This document shows positions 57,403 through 64,000 of a stretch of DNA of 64,000 nucleotides, piece after piece. Under the pieces are notes generated by a model. That model had not been told where the DNA came from and did no database searches. It saw nothing but the letters and a program-made list of their open reading frames with translations. Numbering within the stretch: the stretch's first letter is position 1; every line of letters starts with the position of its first letter. This stretch comes from Abyssibacter profundi. GTDB taxonomy: Bacteria; Pseudomonadota; Gammaproteobacteria; Nevskiales; OUC007. The stretch lies in NCBI RefSeq assembly GCF_003151135.1, contig NZ_QEQK01000007.1:144501-208500 (forward strand). The letters run 5' to 3'. The position numbers and the translations under genes were made by a program.

Positions 57403-59160
57403 ATGCAGGACCAGATTGTCGAGCTATTGCGCGCCGCCCTGAAGCAGGTTGCGGCCGGTCCGTTTCCCACGCTGGAGGTGCCCGAACGCATCGGCATCGA
57501 GCGCACGCGTGACGCCAGCCACGGCGATTTTGCGACCAATGTCGCGATGGCCTCTGCCCGGAGTGCGCGGGCCAACCCACGCCAGATCGCCGAGGCGATT
57601 GTGGCGGCCCTGCCCAATGATCCGCAGGTCGAGAAGGTGGAGATCGCCGGCCCCGGTTTCATTAATTTTTTCCTGACCCGTGATGCCGCCACGGCGGTTG
57701 TGGGCCGCGTGCTCGACGCAGGCGACCGCTACGGCCACGCCGCTGAACCCAGCGGCCGCAAGGTCATGGTCGAATTCGTGTCGGCCAACCCCAATGGCCC
57801 GCTGCATGTCGGTCATGGTCGCGGGGCTGCCCTGGGCGACTGCATCGCCAATCTGCTGGCCGCCGCCGGCCACACGGTGGCGCGTGAGTACTACGTCAAT
57901 GACGCGGGCCGGCAGATGGACATTCTGGCCGCCAGTATTTGGGTGCGCTATCTCGAACAGCAGGACCAGGCCATGCCCTTTCCCACGGGTGGGTATCAGG
58001 GCGCCTATGTCCGCGATATTGCCAGCGGGCTGATCACAAACCATGGCGACCGCTTCCTACACCCGGCCGCCGAGGTTCAGGCCGATCTCGGCCATGACGC
58101 CCCGGCTGGCGATAAGGACGCCTATGTCGACGCCCTGATTGCCAAGATGAAAGCCCTGCTGGGTGATGATTTTGCGCTGGTTCATGCCGCAGGCCTGGAC
58201 AGCCAGCTCAGCGATATCCGCGAGGACCTGGAAGGCTTCGGCATCGTCTACGATCGCTGGTTCTCCGAAGCCAGCCTGGTGACCGATGGCGCCGTTGAGC
58301 ATGCCCTGGAACGGCTCCGCGCCTCCGGCCACACCATCGAACGAGATGGCGCACTGTGGTTGAAGTCGTCCGAGATGGGCGACGAGAAAGACCGCGTCCT
58401 GGTCCGTGCCAACGGCGCGTACACCTATTTCGCCACCGACATTGCCTACCACCTGAACAAGCTGGAGCGGGGATTCGACACCCTGGTCAATGTCTGGGGT
58501 GCGGATCATCACGGCTATATCGCGCGTATGCGTGCGGCCATCGAGGCGCTGACCGGCAGCGATGACGCACTGGTGGTCCGGCTGTCGCAGTTCGTCAGCC
58601 TGTTCCGGGCGGGCGAGAAGGTCGGCATGTCCACGCGTGCGGGCGAATTCGTCACCCTACGAGAGCTCCGGGACGAGGTCGGCCGGGATGCCGCGCGCTT
58701 CTTCTATGTGATGCGCTCCTCGGATCAACCGCTGGACTTTGACCTGGCACTGGCCACGTCCCAGTCCAACGACAACCCGGTGTATTACATCCAATACGCC
58801 CACGCGCGAATCTGCAGCGTGCTGCGACAGGCCACCGATGCCGGTGTGACCGTCAACCCGCAGGCCGGCCGTGCAGCGCTGGGGCGACTGACCGAGTCGC
58901 ATGAAACGGCCTTGATGGGCTTGTTGGCCACCTTCCCGGAGCGCATCGAACAGGCGGCCGCGCAGTACGCACCGAACATCGTGGCCAACGCCCTGCGCGA
59001 CGTGGCTGACCAGTTCCACAGCTACTACAACGCCCACCGTTTTCTGCTCGATGACGATGCCGAATTGACCCAGGCCCGCCTCACACTGGTATTGGCTGTG
59101 CAGCAGGTCTTGGCCAATGGGCTGACCCTGTTGGGCGTCACCGCGCCGGAGACCATGTAG
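57403..59160 (+). CDS. argS: Arginyl-tRNA synthetase
   Basis: 585 residues. Class I synthetase with the ArgRS-specific N-terminal domain (residues 1-100), the HIGH-type motif as NPNGPLHVGHGRGAALGD, a KMSK-like loop KVGMSTRAGEFVTL and the DALR anticodon-binding domain near the end. It is about 100 bases after priA and directly followed by the SPOR gene. Confidence 0.97.
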   Translation: MQDQIVELLRAALKQVAAGPFPTLEVPERIGIERTRDASHGDFATNVAMASARSARANPRQIAEAIVAALPNDPQVEKVEIAGPGFINFFLTRDAATAVVGRVLDAGDRYGHAAEPSGRKVMVEFVSANPNGPLHVGHGRGAALGDCIANLLAAAGHTVAREYYVNDAGRQMDILAASIWVRYLEQQDQAMPFPTGGYQGAYVRDIASGLITNHGDRFLHPAAEVQADLGHDAPAGDKDAYVDALIAKMKALLGDDFALVHAAGLDSQLSDIREDLEGFGIVYDRWFSEASLVTDGAVEHALERLRASGHTIERDGALWLKSSEMGDEKDRVLVRANGAYTYFATDIAYHLNKLERGFDTLVNVWGADHHGYIARMRAAIEALTGSDDALVVRLSQFVSLFRAGEKVGMSTRAGEFVTLRELRDEVGRDAARFFYVMRSSDQPLDFDLALATSQSNDNPVYYIQYAHARICSVLRQATDAGVTVNPQAGRAALGRLTESHETALMGLLATFPERIEQAAAQYAPNIVANALRDVADQFHSYYNAHRFLLDDDAELTQARLTLVLAVQQVLANGLTLLGVTAPETM

Positions 59161-59733
59161 ATGGCGCGCGACTACGCCAATCGCAAGAAATCGCCCCCTC
59201 GGCGGGGTGGACAAACCAAATCGACCCAGCCGGGCTTGCCTGGCTGGGTCTGGCTCATGGTGGGCGTCACCGCCGGTCTGGTCATCGCCGTGGTGCTGTA
59301 CATCATCAATGGACCAGAACCTGCGTCCCGCCAGCCCCAGGCACAGCCCGTCGAACAACAGGCCGAGACGCCGGAACCTGCCAAGGAGCTACCGCCCAAG
59401 GAAGAGGCCCGGTTCACGTTCTACGAGATGCTGCCCAATTTCCAGCTGGTCCCCCGCACCGAGCAGTACACACCGCCGCCGGAGCCTGAATCCAACCTGC
59501 GTTACGCGATTCAGGCGGGGAGCTTCGGCCGTCAGGCCGATGCCGAGGCCCGTCGCGCAGAAATCGCGTTGCTGGGCATGCAATCCCGGGTGGAAACGGC
59601 CAAGTTGGATGACGGTCGGACCGTGTATCGGGTCATCATCGGGCCGGAGTCCAGCTTCAAGCGGGTCAAGAATCAAATGGCTCGGCTCTACGACAACGGG
59701 ATCGAAAGCTTCTTTCGCCGTATCGATTCCTGA
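59161..59733 (+). CDS. SPOR-domain membrane protein (FtsN-like)
   Basis: 190 residues beginning immediately after argS. Basic N-terminus (ARDYANRKKSPPRRGGQTKS), one TM helix (GWVWLMVGVTAGLVIAVVLY), a Pro/Gln-rich periplasmic linker and a C-terminal SPOR domain (RYAIQAGSFGRQADAEARRA ... YRVIIGPESSFKRVKNQMAR), which binds denuded glycan at the septum. The priA-argS-ftsN order is common, so it is probably a short FtsN-type divisome protein. Confidence 0.9.
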   Translation: MARDYANRKKSPPRRGGQTKSTQPGLPGWVWLMVGVTAGLVIAVVLYIINGPEPASRQPQAQPVEQQAETPEPAKELPPKEEARFTFYEMLPNFQLVPRTEQYTPPPEPESNLRYAIQAGSFGRQADAEARRAEIALLGMQSRVETAKLDDGRTVYRVIIGPESSFKRVKNQMARLYDNGIESFFRRIDS

Positions 59734-59812
59734 CCAAGAGACATTGCGCGTCGCCCACCGCCCGGGCCGCTCGATGCGCAGTGCTCGTCTGCGCGAGATG
59801 GGTCTTCGACGC

Positions 59813-60307
59813 CTAGGGCAGGCAGCCAGTATCAACCGTGATTCCGTCGCAGTCCGGTTCGTCCGGTGTGTCATCCGGGTCGTCACCGTCAGGCGTGACC
59901 TCCTCCGCCAGCGACTCGCCCAAGGCCCCGAACGCATCGTCGAGCACCCAGCCCACGACGACAGCGGTGATCAGTACGCCCCCAACAACCGTCCAGCCAT
60001 AGCGGGAGAACCACCCGGCCTCGCCTGACGCCTCGCCACCCGCCCGCGCAGCTGACGACTGACCCATCACGGACCATTGGCCTGATGTCATGCGGCCATC
60101 GCGCTGGTAGCGTAGCAACGGAGCGCCGGTCATCGGCGCGGCTGCAGGCAACAGGTCCGGCGAATCCGGCAGCCATTGCAGGCGCAGCTCGGCCTGCTGG
60201 GTCTCGCCACCAAAGTGAATCTGCGCCTGCAACCAGGCCGCATCTGCGCTGGCGACAGCCGGCAAACAAGCCACCAACACCGCCAGAACTGGACGGAGCC
60301 GGTTCAC
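59813..60307 (-). CDS. Secreted/envelope protein, unknown
   Basis: 164 residues from a GTG at 60307 whose GTGA overlaps the preceding stop. Signal peptide (RLRPVLAVLVACLPAVASADA), a beta-rich middle, a TM-like helix (YGWTVVGGVLITAVVVGWVL) and an acidic tail with cysteines (DEPDCDGITVDTGCLP). No family recognised. Confidence 0.6.
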   Translation of the reverse strand: MNRLRPVLAVLVACLPAVASADAAWLQAQIHFGGETQQAELRLQWLPDSPDLLPAAAPMTGAPLLRYQRDGRMTSGQWSVMGQSSAARAGGEASGEAGWFSRYGWTVVGGVLITAVVVGWVLDDAFGALGESLAEEVTPDGDDPDDTPDEPDCDGITVDTGCLP

Positions 60308-60552
60308 GACGGCATGTCCTCCAAGACAGCCGCGCTTGCAACGGACGCCGGGGGATATTGCTTGACGCCGCGGGCGGTGATCCAACGCCCGCCATGCCGC
60401 CGCAACAGCGCTTCGGCAATGTCTTCACGCACCGCGCGGCCGCCCAGCAAAGGGCTGAGCAGTGGCGACTGCATCGGCGCGCCGGATTCGCCGTCCACCG
60501 TGTCTACGGCAAGGATGGTCCGGCGATCATTCAGGTAGAGATTGGTTGGCAT
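60304..60552 (-). CDS. Small hypothetical protein
   Basis: 82 residues from the ATG at 60552, behind AAGGG. Begins PTNLYLNDRRTILAVDTVDG and ends VKQYPPASVASAAVLEDMPS. It overlaps the downstream gene by 4 bases (coupled translation). No recognised domain; cytoplasmic in appearance. Confidence 0.5.
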   Translation of the reverse strand: MPTNLYLNDRRTILAVDTVDGESGAPMQSPLLSPLLGGRAVREDIAEALLRRHGGRWITARGVKQYPPASVASAAVLEDMPS

Positions 60553-60695
60553 GGTGACCCTTATTCCAGTCATGCCCCTCAAGACGGCAAGTCGCGACAA
60601 AAGCGGACACGCCACCGTTCGGCACCGACCAGCGGCGCTTGTAAATGCGAACGATTCGCAATAGCGTATCTGCATCACGCCCATCAGAGCTTCGT

Positions 60696-61376
60696 ATGCA
60701 CCTCGTCGCCGATCTTGAAAACCTGTTGCTCGACCCGCTGCCGGCCATCGAATACTGCCTGCGCACGACCCTGTTGGAGATGGGTTATGCGCCATCACCC
60801 GACCGGGATTTGTCCTGGGTGGTCAACGTGCCGTTCTCCGACGCCGCCATCACCCTGCTGGCCGATGATGCGCCCGCCCGGCTGGACGAGTTCACGGCGC
60901 GGTACCAGCGGCTGTTCGCCTGCCGAGGTCGCCGAGCATTTGGCTTGTACCCCGGGGCGCGCGCCGCTGTGGCCAGCTTGCAGGCTACACACAACCGCCA
61001 CCTGCACTACTTGACGCACATCGGCCCGGACAGCGCCAAGGCATTGCTGGAGCACTACGCGTTTAGGCAAGCGGTGGACAGCATTTTCACCGCGCCGGCT
61101 CCGCAATGCCGGATGTGCCGCCCCAGCCTGTTGGAGAAGCTTTCCGGCAAGTTGCGGGAGCAGTCCGGGGAGGCGATTGCCTTTGCCTCGGACGACCCGG
61201 CCGAGCTGGCGCTGGCCCGGCGCATGGGGATTCACACCATCGGCCTGCTCTACGGCCGGTCGCCTGCTCCGGTCATTCGCCGCGCCCAACCCGATCTACT
61301 CATCGAATCCGCCGCAGGTTTGCCGACCGCCTTGGCAACGCTGGTCGCAGAACCCGGGCGGGCCGGAGCACATTGA
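60696..61376 (+). CDS. HAD-like hydrolase (degenerate catalytic motif)
   Basis: 226 residues. HAD fold similar to pyrimidine 5'-nucleotidase/phosphoglycolate phosphatase proteins: cap-like helical part and a late AFASDDPAELALARRMGIHT motif. Motif I is ADLENLLLD where DxDxT is expected, so the first Asp is present but the general-acid Asp is Glu. Activity may be altered. Coupled to the next small gene by a TGATG overlap. Confidence 0.75.
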   Translation: MHLVADLENLLLDPLPAIEYCLRTTLLEMGYAPSPDRDLSWVVNVPFSDAAITLLADDAPARLDEFTARYQRLFACRGRRAFGLYPGARAAVASLQATHNRHLHYLTHIGPDSAKALLEHYAFRQAVDSIFTAPAPQCRMCRPSLLEKLSGKLREQSGEAIAFASDDPAELALARRMGIHTIGLLYGRSPAPVIRRAQPDLLIESAAGLPTALATLVAEPGRAGAH

Positions 61377-61594
61377 TGTCGCTGCGCGTCCATGCCCGCC
61401 TCGTGGACGGCTGCCCCTGCGTCGAGCTGCGCGATGAGCACACCGGCCAGGCCCGCTACCGCTGGCATCGCTGCGTCCCGGCCGCCGACATCGACGGCCA
61501 CGCAGTGCAGGACCTGATCCGCATGTTACTGCTGGCCAGCGCCCAGCCCGACACGCCGCAGACTAGGGCTGCCAGTCCACCTGCAAACCGATGA
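61376..61594 (+). CDS. Small hypothetical protein coupled to the HAD gene
   Basis: 72 residues. Starts in the overlap with the HAD stop, so translation is coupled. Content: SLRVHARLVDGCPCVELRDE, AADIDGHAVQDLIRMLLLAS. Four cysteines or so. No family recognised. Its 3' end overlaps the convergent receptor gene by 32 bases. Confidence 0.5.
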   Translation: MSLRVHARLVDGCPCVELRDEHTGQARYRWHRCVPAADIDGHAVQDLIRMLLLASAQPDTPQTRAASPPANR

Positions 61595-63875
61595 CACGCG
61601 ATTCGCCATACCGCCGCGCCTGCCGGCCACGCAGAATGAACTGATCCTGCACATTCACGTCATCGGTGAGATTGCGCCCGAAAACGGCCAGTGTGAAATC
61701 GCCGATCTGCCGGGCCACTCGGGCGTTGACAAGCGTCCGCGACGGGATGGTGCGATCCGCCGTATTCCCGGGGTCACCGTAGTAGCGCCCGGTATGCGTG
61801 ACGTTGAGTTGCAGACGGGTGGTCCGCCAGGGGTGCCAGGTTCCGGTCACTCCGCCGGAGACGCCCGGCGCGTAATTGAAGTCATTGCCAGCGTAGTCCT
61901 CATCGACATTCTGGAACCGGTCGTACTCGGTCTCCAGTAGGCCCAGCGAGGCGGACAGTTCGAACGCGCGCCCGGGCCGCCACTGTACGGCGGTCTCCAG
62001 ACCGTAGAGATGCGACTCGCCGGCGTTTTCGATGATGGTGTAGTAATCCGTACTGACGCCGGTTTCGACCTGCTGATTCTCCCAGCGAGTGGCGAAGATG
62101 TTCGTCTGCAGGCTCAGACCCCAGTCGGCAATCCGGTTCCGTAAGGCCAGTTCGAGCGTATGGGTGGTTTCCGGCTGGTAGTCGTTGACGGTGCCGCCGA
62201 AGAAGCTGACCGAGGTCCCGCCGGAACGATAGCCCTCCGAATACGTCAGCGACAGCAATTGATCGGGCCAGTACCGCCAGCTCACGCCCAGCTTGGGCAA
62301 CCAAGCCGTAAAACGCGTATCACCCCGCTCATCGTAGTCCTGGGGCAGCGGGTAAAACCCGGTGGACTCCAGGGCGTCAACCACCGAGGCAGGCAATAGC
62401 GGGCTCTCGCCCACGGCGTTCAAAGCCTCGATGACCACATCGGGGATGGGCACGCCGCCGGTACCGCTGGCATAGCTCACATCGCTGACGTTGTGCCGCC
62501 GAAAGCGTTCGTACTGACGCCGAAGCCCCACGGTGACCGACCAATCGTCGACAAACCACCACTCCAGCTCACCAAAGCCGGCCAGGGACTCGACCGACCG
62601 GTTGTACTCAACAAAGCCATCCAGCGAAACGGTGCCACCACCGATGAGCACATCGTCGCCGGTGACCAAGGAGTACTGCTGTAGACGGCCGCCATACACA
62701 CCGACCACCGCGCGCAGTGCATCGGCGCGATACTCCAGCCGCAGTTCCTGCGACAGACTTTGATCATCGAGATCGTAGGTGCTGACGCCGCCTTCGTCCT
62801 CGGTGCGATCGAAATCCGAGACCCGGTCATCCTGTCCCTCGGCATAACCACTGGCACTGACCAGCGTCCAGGCCTCGCCCAGGGTTAGCGCTTGGTTCAG
62901 GCCGTAGATCTCGGTGGCATAGGTCTCGACATAGCGGACATTGGCGGTCTCGGTGCGATCGCCATAGGTGGAATCAAAGACGTTGTCGCCGAACTCATTG
63001 TCACTGTAAACAGCCAGTAGCTGCGCCGAGTAAGGCCCGCCGAGCGGCGCGAATCGGAGCTTGAGCCGAGCCATATCGGACCATTCGCGCCCGGCATCAT
63101 CGAAGTTGACGATGGGCGGGGCGGTTTCTGTCTCTTCGCCGGTGATGGGGTCGGATTCGGTCTGTGGCGTGATGTTCACGACATCGCCGTCGCTGTGGTG
63201 GTGGTCCACCGCCACACGAAATGCAAAGTCGTCGGACCAGAGCGGACCACCCACGGCCGCCGCCAACTGCTCGCCACCCTGCTGGGCCAGCCCACCGCGC
63301 AACTTCGCCTCCCAGAACGGTTCGGCATCCCGTGTTTGGATGAACACGGCGCCGCCCAGGGCATTGCGACCCTGGCTGGTGGACTGCGCCCCACGCAGCA
63401 CCTCGATCTGCTCCACATCGAAACCATTGAGCGGCCCGCCGAAGTTGGCTGCGCGCTGCGGCAGCGGAATGCCGTCGAGATACACGGAAATGGTCTCGGA
63501 ATCGCCCCCGCCATTACCATTTTGCAATACGCCCCGAATGGCGATTTGCCGGTTACTCTGCGCCTGGGTCACGTTACCGAGACTGCCCAGCAGCTCGTGG
63601 AAGTCCTGGGTGCTGCCTTGCTCGATGTCTTCCCCGGTCACAATCGCGGTGCTGGCGCTGGCGCCATCCAGGTCGCGGCCCAGGCGATCGCCGCGAACCG
63701 TGAGTGCCTCCAGCGCAATGGCATCGGCGGGCGAGGCCGCCCCCGCTGGCACTGCCGCGTCGTCGTCGGACTCCACGACGATGACGTCGTCATAGGGCTC
63801 CACCGACTCGGCGGCGGCAGAGGACAAGACCAGCAGACAGCAGGGCAGCGCAAGCCCACGCAGAACAGGGGACAC
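61563..63875 (-). CDS. TonB-dependent outer-membrane receptor
   Basis: 770 residues from a GTG at 63875. Signal peptide (RGLALPCCLLVLSSAAAES), a TonB-box-like DDVIVVE segment, a plug domain (IAIRGVLQNGNGGGDSETIS, VEQIEVLRGAQSTSQGRNAL) and a beta-barrel ending in RQARRYGESRVIGLQVDWQP with a terminal aromatic-rich strand. Imports a siderophore or other ligand, powered by TonB. A Fur-box-like sequence lies just upstream, supporting iron regulation. Confidence 0.93.
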   Translation of the reverse strand: MSPVLRGLALPCCLLVLSSAAAESVEPYDDVIVVESDDDAAVPAGAASPADAIALEALTVRGDRLGRDLDGASASTAIVTGEDIEQGSTQDFHELLGSLGNVTQAQSNRQIAIRGVLQNGNGGGDSETISVYLDGIPLPQRAANFGGPLNGFDVEQIEVLRGAQSTSQGRNALGGAVFIQTRDAEPFWEAKLRGGLAQQGGEQLAAAVGGPLWSDDFAFRVAVDHHHSDGDVVNITPQTESDPITGEETETAPPIVNFDDAGREWSDMARLKLRFAPLGGPYSAQLLAVYSDNEFGDNVFDSTYGDRTETANVRYVETYATEIYGLNQALTLGEAWTLVSASGYAEGQDDRVSDFDRTEDEGGVSTYDLDDQSLSQELRLEYRADALRAVVGVYGGRLQQYSLVTGDDVLIGGGTVSLDGFVEYNRSVESLAGFGELEWWFVDDWSVTVGLRRQYERFRRHNVSDVSYASGTGGVPIPDVVIEALNAVGESPLLPASVVDALESTGFYPLPQDYDERGDTRFTAWLPKLGVSWRYWPDQLLSLTYSEGYRSGGTSVSFFGGTVNDYQPETTHTLELALRNRIADWGLSLQTNIFATRWENQQVETGVSTDYYTIIENAGESHLYGLETAVQWRPGRAFELSASLGLLETEYDRFQNVDEDYAGNDFNYAPGVSGGVTGTWHPWRTTRLQLNVTHTGRYYGDPGNTADRTIPSRTLVNARVARQIGDFTLAVFGRNLTDDVNVQDQFILRGRQARRYGESRVIGLQVDWQP

Positions 63876-63885
63876 GGCAAGAACA

Positions 63886-63909
63886 AGTAATGATAATCGT
63901 TCCTATTAT
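63886..63909. promoter_or_regulatory. Fur-box-like sequence upstream of the receptor
   Basis: AAGTAATGATAATCGTTCCT and the following ATTATC resemble the Fur consensus GATAATGATAATCATTATC (about 13 of 19 in the best phase). It is 11-34 bases before the start codon on the minus strand. Confidence 0.6.
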
Positions 63910-63915
63910 CCTTGT

Positions 63916-64000
63916 ATGTTGGAAGCAGGTACAGCCACGGCCCTTGTCCGGATGTTGCTTCGGATCTCGTTATTCAAGCTGACCGGCGTATTCACGCCGG
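63916..64000 (+). CDS. Start of an unidentified gene cut by the window end
   Basis: An ATG at 63916 opens a frame of 28 codons to the last base (LEAGTATALVRMLLRISLFK at the start). Divergent from the receptor gene. Too short to identify. Confidence 0.3.
   Translation, partial: MLEAGTATALVRMLLRISLFKLTGVFTP

Overview
The window looks like a chromosomal segment of a GC-rich marine or salt-tolerant gammaproteobacterium. The reasons are the gene orders yqeY-dnaG-rpoD-tRNA and priA-argS-SPOR protein, a three-subunit proton-translocating transhydrogenase (pntAA-pntAB-pntB), NhaA with a NhaR-type regulator, a bicarbonate/Na+ permease, and a GlyGly-CTERM secreted subtilase. A relative of the Salinisphaerales/Nevskiales/Chromatiales is my guess from gene content only.

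Layout. 1-5980: information-processing core (YqeY partial, two small envelope or unknown genes, glutathione peroxidase, DnaG, RpoD, terminator, tRNA-Ile2 with anticodon CAU). 5980-18260: an accessory island starting right after the tRNA, with visibly lower GC in its first part. It holds an intact IS3-family element, a DNA N6-adenine methyltransferase facing a three-gene operon (double-GHKL histidine-kinase-like ATPase, response regulator with a zinc-ribbon tail, unknown 228-aa protein), remnants of an IS3 transposase, a REP-type transposase and a tyrosine integrase, three toxin-antitoxin modules (ParDE, an AbrB-type antitoxin with a PIN toxin, YefM-YoeB), a metallophosphoesterase and broken TonB-receptor and M56-peptidase fragments. 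18477-34926: mixed metabolism and envelope genes, including a PF10118 hydrolase, the subtilase, a GNAT/RimK-like pair, a hypoxanthine-DNA glycosylase, hydrolases, FadH, a crotonase with a divergent PadR regulator, an HDAC-like deacetylase, lipoproteins and an MltF-like transglycosylase. 35129-40921: a diguanylate cyclase, a TetR/lipoprotein pair with a clear palindromic operator, a 5'-3' exonuclease and an exported protein. 41134-47593: bioenergetics and sodium block, pntAA-AB-B, nhaR-like, HPF-like, nhaA and an SbtA-like permease. 47640-51174: three GGDEF proteins, one apparently active and two with degenerate catalytic sites but a retained RxxD inhibitory site. 51263-54729: kynureninase with a lipoprotein alpha/beta hydrolase, then a CPA2 antiporter. 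55132-64000: priA, argS, SPOR protein, small unknown genes, a HAD-like protein and a TonB-dependent receptor with a Fur-box-like sequence upstream.

The most notable item is the methyltransferase plus GHKL/REC/unknown cluster at 7470-13319. It has the parts of a methylation-linked, phosphorelay-like defence or restriction system, lies between IS remnants beside a tRNA, and is not a standard system I can name. Most chromosomal genes outside the island appear intact.
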